Shown here in pieces: positions 1 to 7,767 of a stretch of 33,416 bases of DNA. A program made the position numbers and the translations under genes. This DNA comes from an uncultured Prevotella sp. GTDB taxonomy: Bacteria; Bacteroidota; Bacteroidia; Bacteroidales; Bacteroidaceae. The stretch lies in the NCBI GenBank assembly GCA_900315525.1, contig OMZO01000020.1, positions 1 through 33,416 on the forward strand. The letters are read 5' to 3'. How positions within the stretch are numbered: the first letter of the stretch is position 1; each line of letters begins with the position of its first letter. The notes under the pieces are model-generated. The model saw only the letters and a program-made list of their open reading frames with translations. It had not been told where the DNA came from and ran no database searches.

Positions 1-147
1 ACCCTGCTCGTTGAGGAACTTCTTCAGGAACTCGGGATCCTTGTAGTCGATGTACTTGATACCGCTCTTCTTGAAACGGCAGTACTTCTTCTTCTTCGTG
101 TCGATAGAAGGAGCGTTAAGATAACGGATTTCTGTCTCCTGTGCCAT
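1..147 (-). CDS. rpsR: 30S ribosomal protein S18, 3' end cut by the window edge
   Basis: The first 49 residues are present. They begin MAQETEIRYLNAPSID, followed by a lysine stretch and YCRFKKSGIKYIDYKD, the characteristic S18 core that binds 16S rRNA in the platform of the small subunit together with S6. The ATG lies 3 nt after the rpsF stop codon, so the two genes are co-transcribed and probably translationally coupled, matching the physical S6:S18 heterodimer. The C-terminal part lies outside the window. In related genomes rplI (L9) usually follows, but that cannot be seen here. Confidence 0.96.
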   Translation of the reverse strand, partial: MAQETEIRYLNAPSIDTKKKKYCRFKKSGIKYIDYKDPEFLKKFLNEQG

Positions 148-150
148 AAT

Positions 151-495
151 TTAAGCCTCCTCTTTTTTACCAAGCTTTGCGCGGCGCTTCTCAGCATACT
201 CCACAGCGTACTTGTCAAGTTTAACAGTCTGGAAACGAATCACCTTCTCGTCGCGACGGAAAGCGGTCTCCAAAGTCTTAATTACTGATGGCTCAGCCTT
301 GAACTCTACCAGGTAGTAGAAACCTGTAGACTTCTTCTGAATAGCATAAGCCATCTTCTTCAATCCCCAGGCCTCTTCACTCAGGATCTCTGCACCATTA
401 TCGGTGAGAACCTTCTTGAATTTTGCGGCCGTTTCCTTCATCTGATCATCAGACAAAACGGGAGTTAAAATGAAAACGGTTTCGTATTGATTCAT
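151..495 (-). CDS. rpsF: 30S ribosomal protein S6
   Basis: The 114-residue protein begins [18 protein letters not shown] and contains [26 protein letters not shown] and the RRDEKVIRF segment, all typical of S6, which pairs with S18 on the 30S platform. Length is normal for the family, and the C-terminus is Lys/Arg rich. It is the first gene of the rpsF-rpsR pair, with a TAnnTTTG promoter box 47 bp upstream. The short leader starts with CCCGC and a GCUU-UUCG-AAGC mini hairpin. S6:S18 complexes are known to bind CCG-containing rpsF leaders in several phyla, so autoregulation is possible, but the structure here is too small to call. Confidence 0.97.
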   Translation of the reverse strand: MNQYETVFILTPVLSDDQMKETAAKFKKVLTDNGAEILSEEAWGLKKMAYAIQKKSTGFYYLVEFKAEPSVIKTLETAFRRDEKVIRFQTVKLDKYAVEYAEKRRAKLGKKEEA

Positions 496-542
496 ACTAA
501 ATTGAAAATAAAAAATTAATAATGTGCTTCGAAAAGCGGGTG

Positions 543-550
543 CAAAGGTA
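543..550 (-). promoter_or_regulatory. -7 promoter box of rpsF-rpsR
   Basis: On the minus strand this reads TACCTTTG, a perfect match to the Bacteroidetes sigma-ABfr -7 consensus TAnnTTTG, 47 bp upstream of the rpsF ATG. No good TTTG was found at the 19-21 bp spacing; the nearest TTG is about 25 bp away, so the -33 box is weak. Confidence 0.7.
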
Positions 551-609
551 CAAAAAAGAGGTGAGAAAAGTGAGGCAAGCGTTGTGACAAGCCCAAACTT
601 TAACCATTT

Positions 610-795
610 TTAATACTTACCACCCTTTTTCAGCTGCCGAATGTGGAGTGCAGCGCCTAAGATGATGATTATCAGCCCTGTGAGCAGCACGAGGTTGGAG
701 GAGGTCCAGCCTGCGATGTAACTGGCTACCAAAAGGAGGGCGCCGGCTACCACCAGCGCCATCCCTAATATTGAAGCAAATGATTCTCTATTCAC
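610..795 (-). CDS. Small two-helix membrane protein, function unknown
   Basis: This 61-residue protein has two strongly hydrophobic segments, at about residues 8-29 and 34-51, with a short WTSSN turn between them and a basic tail (RQLKKGGKY). That predicts a helical hairpin in the inner membrane with a cytoplasmic C-terminus. The ATG is 10 bp after the stop of the response regulator gene, so it is probably the third gene of the sensor-regulator operon. I do not recognise a named family. It could be an accessory to the sensor kinase, or simply a small membrane protein sharing its promoter. Confidence 0.75.
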   Translation of the reverse strand: MNRESFASILGMALVVAGALLLVASYIAGWTSSNLVLLTGLIIIILGAALHIRQLKKGGKY

Positions 796-805
796 TCTTC
801 CCTTA

Positions 806-1504
806 TTACTCCTCTTCGGGCGTGATGAGCTTGTAGCCCTTGCCGTGGATGTTGATGATCTCGATCTGCTCGTCGTCCTTCAGGTGCTTGCGCAACTTGG
901 TGATATACACGTCCATCGAGCGAGCGTTGAAGTAGTTGTCGTCGATCCAGATGGTCTTCAGGGCGAAGTCGCGCTGCAGGATCTCGTTGGAGTGAGAGCA
1001 GAGCAGAGCGAGCAGCTCGTTCTCCTTGGTGGTGAGCTTCGTCTGCTTCTCGCCGATGCTGAGGAGCTGCTTCTGGGTGTCGAAGGTGAAGCGGCCGATG
1101 CGATAGACGGTCGATTCCTTGGTCTTCTTGCCCTTCGTGCGGCGTATGATAGCCTCGATGCGGAGCACGAGCTCTTCCATAGAGAATGGTTTGGTGATAT
1201 AGTCATCGGCACCGAGCTTGAAGCCCTCGAGGATGTCTTCCTTCAGCGTCTTGGCAGTCAGGAAAATGATGGGCACGTCGGCGTTGGCAGAGCGGATCTC
1301 CTGAGCCAGCGTGAAGCCGTCCTTCTTAGGCATCATCACATCGAGCACGCAGATGTCGAACTTGTTCTTGAGAAAAGCCTTGAATCCGGCTTCACCATCC
1401 GCACAGAGTTCTGCGCTATAACCTTTAGCCTGCAAATACTCACGAAGCAGCATGCCGAGGTTCTCGTCGTCCTCGCAAAGCAAAATTTTCATTTTCTCGT
1501 CCAT
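806..1504 (-). CDS. rprY: OmpR-family response regulator, RprY-like
   Basis: The 232-residue protein has an N-terminal receiver domain (residues 5-120) with acidic pocket EDD at 11-13, phosphoacceptor Asp55 in CVLDVMMP, a FLTAKT switch Thr and Lys105 in YITKPF. A C-terminal winged-helix DNA-binding domain follows, with the conserved RSMDVYITKLRKHLKDD recognition region and IHGKGYKL hairpin. The frame stays open upstream into the kinase gene, but that would overlap the kinase by about 90 bp; MDEKMKILLCEDD is the natural start, 25 bp after the kinase stop. Sequence and partner resemble Bacteroides RprY, a regulator linked to stress and membrane functions. The symbol rests on resemblance only. 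Confidence 0.9.
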   Translation of the reverse strand: MDEKMKILLCEDDENLGMLLREYLQAKGYSAELCADGEAGFKAFLKNKFDICVLDVMMPKKDGFTLAQEIRSANADVPIIFLTAKTLKEDILEGFKLGADDYITKPFSMEELVLRIEAIIRRTKGKKTKESTVYRIGRFTFDTQKQLLSIGEKQTKLTTKENELLALLCSHSNEILQRDFALKTIWIDDNYFNARSMDVYITKLRKHLKDDEQIEIINIHGKGYKLITPEEE

Positions 1505-1529
1505 AATCTTTAGTTTTTTATTGTGAATA

Positions 1530-3092
1530 CTATGAATTGTCTTCCTTGAGTACGGGGAGCGTGACGGTGAAGGTGGTGCCCTTGCCCAGTTCGCTCTCGC
1601 ACTTGATATCGCCCTCATGCAGGGTGATGATCTTCTTGACGTAGGCCAGTCCGAGTCCGAAGCCCTTCACGTCGTGCACATTACCTGTATGTACGCGATA
1701 GAACTTGTCGAAGATCTTCCTCACGTTCTCCTTCTTGATGCCCAGACCGGTGTCGCGTATGGAGAAGCAGAGACGGTCTTTCTCGTTCCACGTGCGAATA
1801 TAGATGTCGAGCGCCTCCTCGGGCTTGCGATACTTCACGGCATTGTCCATCAGATTGGTAATGGCATTCTGGAAGTGCACCTCATCGACGTAGATGGATG
1901 AATCGATGGCCTCAATCTCCGTATAGATCTTACCGCCTGTATGCTCGACGCGGAGGGAGAACGAGCTGGCAATCGTCTCGAGCAGTTCGTTGAGGTCGAG
2001 TTCCTTCTTCTTGAAGGTGGCCTGCTTACGGTCGAACATCGACATCTGGAGCACCTTCTCCACGAGGAAGCGCAGGCGCTTTGACTCGTCGTTGATGACA
2101 CCTCCCAGATGGTTGAGCATCGTGGGACTCTTAGTGACGGAGTCATCGTTAAGCATCTGAGCCGCCAGCGAGATGCTGGAGATCGGGGTCTTCAGCTCGT
2201 GGGTCATATTGTTGATGAAGTCGTTCTTGATCTCGTTATAGCGCTTCTGCCGGAAGATGACCACGATGGTGAAGATGAAGGTGATGAGCAGCACCACCGT
2301 GAAGACCATCGCAGGAATCATGAAGCGCACGCTGGAGAAGATGTAGGAGTTCATGTCGGGGAAGTGGATCTTCACCACACCCATCTTCGGGGAGGGGTCG
2401 TTGCGGAAGAGCGTCTGCTTGTAGGTGTACTCCTCGCCCTCCTCCGAATAGTCAGGACAGCGGTAGACCTCGCGGCCATCGGCCGTCTCCACACGGAAGT
2501 GATAGGGGATGTTGATGCCGTTGTTCATCAGCTCGGCACGAATGTCCTGATCGAGCAGCTTGAAGTTGATGCGCTCCTTCAGGGGCTTGTCGGAGGCCGT
2601 GTAAAGGATGTTATAGACCACTTCGTCGAGCAGGGCCTTCTGATAGACATAGCGGTTGCGCACGATCTCCTGCAGCGACTTCGAGGCCTCTGAGATGGAG
2701 TTCTTGTCAGTGCGCAGTATCATGGCCTTGGGCACGTTGGCGGGCTTGATGGCAAAGGTCTTCAACTCGAAAGAGGAATAGACGGTGCCGTCGTCGGCTG
2801 CCACAGCAAACTGATGACTCTGCTTGATGGTGCCGTCGAGACCATCGACCATCACGGAGTCCTGCTTGATGGCCTTACGTTCGGTCTGCTTGACGTCTTT
2901 CTCCAGATAGCGTAACGTTTCATTCATCTCCAGATTACGCGATGCCTGGTACAGGCTACGGTTCACAGACTCGTCAAACTGTTCCTTCTTCATCTTGGCC
3001 ATCTCCTCGATATAGGAGATCTGCAGCCAGAGAAGTCCCACGAATGAGAGTCCCATGATAATCGCTATAATCCAAATTGTACTTTTCTTCAT
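1530..3092 (-). CDS. rprX: Membrane sensor histidine kinase, RprX-like
   Basis: The 520-residue protein has a membrane helix at residues 5-24, a periplasmic sensor region of about 230 residues, and a second helix at about 255-280. The HisKA domain has the phosphoacceptor His298 in NNMTHELKTPIS. The ATPase domain shows an N box around NLMDNAVKY, a G1 box DTGLGIKKEN, an F box FDKFYRV and a G2 box GFGLGLAYVKKI. All catalytic motifs are intact. Length and N-terminus match Bacteroides RprX. It is transcribed ahead of its response regulator with a 25-bp gap. The periplasmic ligand is unknown. Confidence 0.92.
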   Translation of the reverse strand: MKKSTIWIIAIIMGLSFVGLLWLQISYIEEMAKMKKEQFDESVNRSLYQASRNLEMNETLRYLEKDVKQTERKAIKQDSVMVDGLDGTIKQSHQFAVAADDGTVYSSFELKTFAIKPANVPKAMILRTDKNSISEASKSLQEIVRNRYVYQKALLDEVVYNILYTASDKPLKERINFKLLDQDIRAELMNNGINIPYHFRVETADGREVYRCPDYSEEGEEYTYKQTLFRNDPSPKMGVVKIHFPDMNSYIFSSVRFMIPAMVFTVVLLITFIFTIVVIFRQKRYNEIKNDFINNMTHELKTPISSISLAAQMLNDDSVTKSPTMLNHLGGVINDESKRLRFLVEKVLQMSMFDRKQATFKKKELDLNELLETIASSFSLRVEHTGGKIYTEIEAIDSSIYVDEVHFQNAITNLMDNAVKYRKPEEALDIYIRTWNEKDRLCFSIRDTGLGIKKENVRKIFDKFYRVHTGNVHDVKGFGLGLAYVKKIITLHEGDIKCESELGKGTTFTVTLPVLKEDNS

Positions 3093-3114
3093 CGTAATGG
3101 TTTCAAAACTGCTG

Positions 3115-3122
3115 CAAAGTTA
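3115..3122 (-). promoter_or_regulatory. -7 promoter box of the sensor-regulator operon
   Basis: On the minus strand the box reads TAACTTTG followed by CA, a perfect TAnnTTTG, 22 bp upstream of the kinase ATG. The -33 position has no clear TTTG. The rest of the 217-bp gap up to the EF-G paralogue is AT rich and holds that gene's terminator. Confidence 0.65.
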
Positions 3123-3251
3123 TGTGAAATCTTAATTCTAACGGCATGTTTTGTTAATTTTCGAATTCAATTTTACATTAATTAGCTAAATGAGAAAATT
3201 TAATGGCATATCAACAATTAAGAATATCACTCTCCAGAATCTACTGACATG

Positions 3252-3284
3252 AAAAAGGGATGGCCGATCACAATCAACCACCCC
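3252..3284 (-). terminator. Intrinsic terminator after the EF-G paralogue
   Basis: Read on the minus strand this is a 12-bp stem (arms 3273-3284 and 3257-3268, with three G-U wobbles) closed by a UGUG loop and followed by five U residues (3252-3256). It lies 25 bp beyond the stop codon of the EF-G paralogue. An outer 6-bp pair, ACTGAC with GTCAGT (3243-3248 and 3292-3297), brackets it. This separates the EF-G paralogue from the downstream rprX promoter. Confidence 0.75.
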
Positions 3285-3309
3285 CATCGTTGTCAGTATG
3301 AAGAAAAAC

Positions 3310-5469
3310 TTAATCTTCCTCCTTCATCTCAGCCTCGTGCTCCTTAATCAGAGCCTGCTGGATATCGTTCGGCACGAGTTCATAGCTTGAGAAGCTCGTT
3401 GTGAACGAAGCGCGACCACCAGTCAGAGAACTGAGTGCAATTGAGTAGCTGGCCAACTCCTTGAGAGGAATCTTGGCTGTCAGCTTCTGGTAACCATTCT
3501 CAGAGTCCATACCCATGATGATGGCACGACGGCCCTGCAGGTCGCTCATCACGTCGCCCATATAGTCGGCAGGCACGAGCACCTCGAGGTCGTAGATTGG
3601 CTCGAGCACCTTAGGACCGGCCTCCTTGAAGGCAGCCGAGAAGGCGTTACGGGCAGCAAGCATGAACGAGAGTTCGTTAGAGTCAACGGGGTGCATCTTA
3701 CCATCATAGACGATGACGCGCACGTCGCGGGCATAAGAGCCTGTCAGCGGGCCCTGCTCCATACGCTCCATCACACCCTTGAGGATAGCGGGCATGAAGC
3801 GCGTATCGATAGCACCACCAACGACGCTGTTGATGAAGACGAGCTTACCACCCCACTCCAGATCCTTCTCTTCCTTCGACTTGATGTTCATCTTGAACTC
3901 CTGGCCGTTGATGGTGAATGAGGTAGGATCAGGCATACCGTCGGTATAAGGCTCCACAATCAGGTGAACCTCACCAAACTGACCTGCACCACCAGACTGC
4001 TTCTTGTGGCGGTAGTCGGCACGGGCCATCTTCGTGATAGTCTCACGATACGGGATCTTCGGCTCCTGATACTCGATCTGGATCTTCTCATTGTTCTCCA
4101 TACGCCACTTCAGCGTGCGCAGGTGGAACTCACCCTGACCGTGAACGATGATCTGACGCAACTCCTTAGACTGCTCAACGACCCATGTAGGATCTTCCTG
4201 ACGCATCTTCTGCAGCGCGGCCATCATCTTCTCAGTCTCAGCCTCGTTGACGGCCTTGATGGCACGAGAGAACTTAGAGTTAGGATATTTGATGAAGTCG
4301 AACTTATTCTCAACGTCCTTGGCATTCAGCGTGTTGCCAGTCTTCACGTCCTTCAGCTTCACAGTACAGCCGATATCACCAGCGCGCAGCTCATCGACCT
4401 GAATACGGTTGGCACCAGCGCAGGCATACAGTGTACCGATGCGCTCCTTAGAGCCACGATCAGCATTGGTCAGGTCGTCGCCGCTCTTGACGACACCACT
4501 CATCACCTTGAAGTACTGCACCTCACCGATATGAGGCTCGACACCAGTCTTGAAGAAATAGAGCGATGTGGGAGCACTGGCATCTGCAGGCACGTCCTTG
4601 CCGGCAGCATTCTTGATGACGGGCATCTCGCTGACGAACGGCACCACGTTGCCGAGGAACTCCATCAGACGGCGAACACCCATGTCGCGACCTGCGCAGA
4701 CACAGAACACGGGGAAGATAGAACGTGTGACAAGGCCCTTGCGGATACCCTCACGCATCTCGTCCTCGCTGAGGTCCTCACTCTCGAAGAACTTCTCCAT
4801 CAACGTGTCGTCGCCAGCGGCAGCAGCCTCTACGAGGGCAGCCTTCCACTCCTTGGCCTTCTCCAGCTGATCGGCAGGGATATCCTCGATGATGGGAGCA
4901 CCGCCTTCGGGCTTCCAAGAGTACTTCTTCATCAGCAACACATCGATGACGCTGTTGAAGCCAGCACCCGTAGCGATAGGATACTGAACAGGCACGCAGT
5001 TGTTGCCATAGACCTCCTTCAACTGACCCAGGATCTGATCGAAGTCGCAGTTATCGCGGTCGAGCTGATTCACCAGGAAGATGACGGGCTTCTGAAGCTT
5101 CTCTGTATTGCGGAAGGCATTCATCGTACCCACCTCAGGACCATACTGGCCATTGATGAGGATAACAGCCTGATCGGTCACGTTGAGAGCTGTAATAGCA
5201 CCACCCACGAAGTCGTCGCTACCTGGACAGTCGATGATATTCAGCTTCTTGTTGTTCCACTCTACGTGGAAGACGGTTGAGAACACAGAGTAGCCATATT
5301 CCTGCTCTACAGGGAAATAGTCACTCATGGTGTTTTTACCCTCTACGGTACCGCGGCGCTTGATGATGCCTGCTTCGTAAACCATTGACTCGGCAAGAGT
5401 AGTCTTGCCGCTACCCGCACTGCCAAGCAGCGCAATGTTCTTAATCTCGTTAGTCTGATAAACTTTCAT
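3310..5469 (-). CDS. fusA2: Elongation factor G paralogue with altered GTPase motifs (EF-G2 type)
   Basis: The 719-residue protein has full EF-G architecture. The G domain has a P-loop GSAGSGKTT at residues 16-24. Domain II follows, then domains III-V with GGAGQFGEVHLIVEP and the C-terminal RRAIIMGMDSENGY region. Several GTPase motifs deviate from housekeeping EF-G: the P-loop is not AHIDAGKT, switch I has EQEYGYSVF where EQERGITI is usual, the DxPGH motif is DCPGSDDF so the catalytic His is Ser84, and NKxD is NQLD (134-137). From memory, Bacteroides thetaiotaomicron has an EF-G2 paralogue that lacks GTPase activity and supports slow, energy-sparing translation under carbon limitation and in the gut. 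This gene fits that type. A possible TAATTTTG box lies at 5560-5567. Confidence 0.88.
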   Translation of the reverse strand: MKVYQTNEIKNIALLGSAGSGKTTLAESMVYEAGIIKRRGTVEGKNTMSDYFPVEQEYGYSVFSTVFHVEWNNKKLNIIDCPGSDDFVGGAITALNVTDQAVILINGQYGPEVGTMNAFRNTEKLQKPVIFLVNQLDRDNCDFDQILGQLKEVYGNNCVPVQYPIATGAGFNSVIDVLLMKKYSWKPEGGAPIIEDIPADQLEKAKEWKAALVEAAAAGDDTLMEKFFESEDLSEDEMREGIRKGLVTRSIFPVFCVCAGRDMGVRRLMEFLGNVVPFVSEMPVIKNAAGKDVPADASAPTSLYFFKTGVEPHIGEVQYFKVMSGVVKSGDDLTNADRGSKERIGTLYACAGANRIQVDELRAGDIGCTVKLKDVKTGNTLNAKDVENKFDFIKYPNSKFSRAIKAVNEAETEKMMAALQKMRQEDPTWVVEQSKELRQIIVHGQGEFHLRTLKWRMENNEKIQIEYQEPKIPYRETITKMARADYRHKKQSGGAGQFGEVHLIVEPYTDGMPDPTSFTINGQEFKMNIKSKEEKDLEWGGKLVFINSVVGGAIDTRFMPAILKGVMERMEQGPLTGSYARDVRVIVYDGKMHPVDSNELSFMLAARNAFSAAFKEAGPKVLEPIYDLEVLVPADYMGDVMSDLQGRRAIIMGMDSENGYQKLTAKIPLKELASYSIALSSLTGGRASFTTSFSSYELVPNDIQQALIKEHEAEMKEED

Positions 5470-5620
5470 ATCTTTTTAGTTTTAGGTGAATACTTCGTTT
5501 CGGGGCACTAAATTAGACATTTTTCCACAAATAGCCAAAGATTTCTTTTAAATATTAAACAAAATTAGTATTTCTGCGTAAAGCCCGCACTTACTTGCAC
5601 TCGAAAATACGCCCATATTA

Positions 5621-5652
5621 TTTGGTTTTTTGCTCGTTAAATCGTAACTTTG
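5621..5652 (+). promoter_or_regulatory. Promoter of hemW, almost leaderless
   Basis: TTTG at 5621-5624, a 20-bp spacer, then TAACTTTG at 5645-5652 match both boxes of the Bacteroidetes consensus. The hemW ATG is at 5661, only 8 bp after the -7 box, so the transcript should carry a 5' leader of only a few nucleotides. Confidence 0.8.
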
Positions 5653-5660
5653 CACAGAAA

Positions 5661-6794
5661 ATGGCAGGTCTATACATCCATATTCCATTCTGCAAGAGCC
5701 GATGCATTTATTGTGGGTTCTACTCGACAACCGCCTTCGAGCTCCGTCAGCAATACACTGATGCCCTATGCTGCGAGATAGCCGACAGGGCATCAGGCTC
5801 CATAGGTACTATCTATCTTGGTGGGGGCACGCCCTCACAGCTCACCCTTTCCCAACTGCATCAGATATTCGACACTATATATAAATATAATAAGGTGGAA
5901 AAGGATGCGGAGGTGACTATCGAGGTGAACCCTGACGATGTCACAGAAGAACTGGCAGCAGCCCTCCCCACACTATCCGTGAACCGTGTGTCGATGGGAG
6001 CGCAGACCTTCGACGACGAGCGACTGGCCTTCCTTCACCGCAGGCATACCTCACGCCAGGTGGGTGAGGCCATCGACAGGCTGCGCAAGGCTGGCATCAG
6101 CAACATCAGCATCGACCTGATGTACGGCTTTCCTGAAGAAAACTTGACTTCATGGCAGCAGGATATCAGCACAGCCCTCACGCTGGATGTGGAGCATCTG
6201 TCGGCCTACTGTCTGATGATCGAGGAAGGCACACCACTCTACCGCATGCAGATTCCCCCTATCGACGAAGAACTGGAGCGCACGATGTACGAACTGCTGA
6301 TGGATCGTCTGGAAGCAGCAGGCTACGAACACTACGAGATCAGTAACTGGGGCCTCTCCCCCCGCCCTCTCCAAAGGGAGAGGGAGCTACGGTCTTACCG
6401 TTCGCGCCACAACAGCAGTTACTGGAACCAGACTCCCTATATCGGCATCGGGGCTGCCGCACACTCGTACGACGGACAGTGTTGTCGCCGTTGGAACATC
6501 AGTGATATCCGCCGCTACATCGATGGCATCAGACAAGGCACATGTGTCTATGAAGAAGAATGGCTCGACGAAGACACCCGCTACAACGACTGCGTGACTG
6601 TTGCCCTTCGTACCTGTGAGGGCATCAACCTGAAGAATCTCTCTGCGCGTCATCGCCAGTATTGTCTTGAGAACGCCCAGCACTTCATCGATGACGGTCT
6701 GCTGAAACTCTCCCACGACAACCACCAGCTCTCGCTCACCCGTCGCGGCCTTTTCATCAGCGACATGATCATGAGCGACCTGATGCTAGTATGA
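5661..6794 (+). CDS. hemW: HemW-like radical SAM protein (heme chaperone family)
   Basis: The 377-residue protein begins MAGLYIHIPFCKSRCIYCGFYS, with the radical-SAM CxxxCxxC cluster (Cys11, Cys15, Cys18). It is followed by GF rather than the fourth Cys of true HemN, which marks HemW. Other family motifs are YLGGGTPS, EVNPDDV, NRVSMGAQTF, SIDLMYGFP, HLSAYCLMIEEGTPL, SRHNSSYW and GIGAAAHSYDG. The upstream frame is open, but the ATG at 5661 matches the family start and sits just behind a strong promoter. Known HemW proteins bind heme and deliver it to respiratory enzymes; they are often misannotated as coproporphyrinogen oxidases. About 11-16 extra residues after YEISNW come from a palindromic DNA insertion. 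Confidence 0.93.
   Translation: MAGLYIHIPFCKSRCIYCGFYSTTAFELRQQYTDALCCEIADRASGSIGTIYLGGGTPSQLTLSQLHQIFDTIYKYNKVEKDAEVTIEVNPDDVTEELAAALPTLSVNRVSMGAQTFDDERLAFLHRRHTSRQVGEAIDRLRKAGISNISIDLMYGFPEENLTSWQQDISTALTLDVEHLSAYCLMIEEGTPLYRMQIPPIDEELERTMYELLMDRLEAAGYEHYEISNWGLSPRPLQRERELRSYRSRHNSSYWNQTPYIGIGAAAHSYDGQCCRRWNISDIRRYIDGIRQGTCVYEEEWLDEDTRYNDCVTVALRTCEGINLKNLSARHRQYCLENAQHFIDDGLLKLSHDNHQLSLTRRGLFISDMIMSDLMLV
6365..6384 (+). repeat. Palindromic repeat inserted in frame inside hemW
   Basis: Arms CCCTCTCC (6365-6372) and GGAGAGGG (6377-6384) are perfect inverted copies around a 4-nt AAAG loop. A further C/T-rich stretch precedes them and GAGC follows. It encodes roughly SPRPLQRERELRS, a segment not found in ordinary HemW between the YEISN and SRHN motifs. 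This looks like a dispersed palindromic element that landed in a coding loop and was tolerated because it kept the frame. Confidence 0.75.
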
Positions 6795-7739
6795 ATCGGG
6801 ATTCAGACGGCGGATGGCAAAATAGAAATAGGCTATGAGCAAAGGATAGCCCACGAAATACAAGGTCGTGACACTGAAGATGACGTAATCGACAGCACAC
6901 ACGGCCGTCAGTCCGCCCAGATAGAGTATCGAAGCCCCCATCGGCAAGTGTCGCGAGACATCATCAACCGTAGCAATCGCCACAATGATGATAGCCCATA
7001 CAGACGAGACAAAGAGTCCCAGCCAGAATGGCAGCGCAAAAGGATTCAGCGAAGGATGGTAATAGAAATGCCGCCACGTCTCAGGGCCAAAGACCTGAAT
7101 GGAACTATAGAGCACAGCCGAGGCGGAGACAAGCAGGCACAAGGCCGTGGGATAGAACGAAGGAATATCATTGAAATGCACAATCTTAGCGCCCCTACGC
7201 AGCAGATGACGCACGCCATAGGCTGCCACAATCACAACCACCAAGCCCAGGAACACCAGCAGATGGATATCGGAAAACAAGTCTATGAACTGGCTGATAG
7301 GATCATCGGGCGACACTTTCGCCAACAGTTCACGCTCATGGATCCACCCGAATGTCAGCTGGTCGCGCGCCACCTTTACCCATACGGAGTCGATCGTATC
7401 AGCAGGCAGCGTCTTGATATCGGCCACCACGATTCGCTCATGACGGTGAATGGTGATAGAATCCTTCTGGCGCTCGCCCTGGTCAGTCGCGAGTTCCAGC
7501 GACATGACCTCAGGCACAGGCATATCGTTGGGCTGCTGGGCCACCACAACAAGCGAGTCGCCTGTCACAATGAAGTTATAGTTCTGCGTGTAATGATGGG
7601 TGGTATAGAAGGAGATCGAATCAATCTGTTGACTGGTGAGATCCCAAGCGTCGGAAGTCAACGGTCCGCGGTTGTAGCAAGAGACCGTAAATAGTGAATA
7701 GTGGATAGTGATCAGTGATAAGAGCAGTACCCTCATCAT
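6786..7739 (-). CDS. Predicted lipoprotein-like membrane protein of unknown function
   Basis: Starting at the ATG at 7739 gives 317 residues. The signal sequence MMRVLLLSLITIHYSLFTVSC ends in a lipobox-like Cys21. An extracytoplasmic region of about 125 residues follows, ending in an SH3-like stretch (WVKVARDQLTFGWIHERELL). Next come about four to five membrane helices (LLVFLGLVVVIVAAYGV, TALCLLVSASAVLY, FWLGLFVSSVWAIIIVAIA, ILYLGGLTAVCAVDYVIF, YFVGYPLLIAYFYFAI). An upstream in-frame ATG at 7787 would overlap the preceding U32 gene by 20 bp and lengthen the signal region, so I prefer 7739. The 3' end overlaps hemW's stop by 9 bp in convergent orientation. No known family was recognised. Combining a lipobox with several helices is unusual. 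Confidence 0.72.
   Translation of the reverse strand: MMRVLLLSLITIHYSLFTVSCYNRGPLTSDAWDLTSQQIDSISFYTTHHYTQNYNFIVTGDSLVVVAQQPNDMPVPEVMSLELATDQGERQKDSITIHRHERIVVADIKTLPADTIDSVWVKVARDQLTFGWIHERELLAKVSPDDPISQFIDLFSDIHLLVFLGLVVVIVAAYGVRHLLRRGAKIVHFNDIPSFYPTALCLLVSASAVLYSSIQVFGPETWRHFYYHPSLNPFALPFWLGLFVSSVWAIIIVAIATVDDVSRHLPMGASILYLGGLTAVCAVDYVIFSVTTLYFVGYPLLIAYFYFAIRRLNPDSY
7691..7718. repeat. 7-bp tandem repeat, four copies, in a signal-peptide region
   Basis: On the plus strand the units are ATAGTGA, ATAGTGG, ATAGTGA and TCAGTGA. They encode most of the hydrophobic core ITIHYSLF of the predicted signal peptide on the minus strand. Because 7 is not a multiple of 3, gain or loss of a single unit would shift the frame. 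Confidence 0.7.
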
Positions 7740-7767
7740 CCTTTTCAGAACCCTATGACATCCTAAA

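Noticed and set aside
496-542. S6:S18-binding leader RNA upstream of rpsF
   Set aside because: A CCG and a 4-bp UUCG-type hairpin are present, but no larger conserved fold could be drawn by eye, so it is not listed as an RNA feature.
1505-1618. Longer N-terminus for the response regulator
   Set aside because: It would overlap the kinase gene by about 90 bp and encodes a basic low-complexity stretch not found in OmpR-type regulators.
3964-5280. Long open frame on the plus strand, 438 codons, opposite the EF-G paralogue
   Set aside because: It is antisense to a clearly conserved gene and its product is unlike any family; codon bias of the sense gene explains the open frame.
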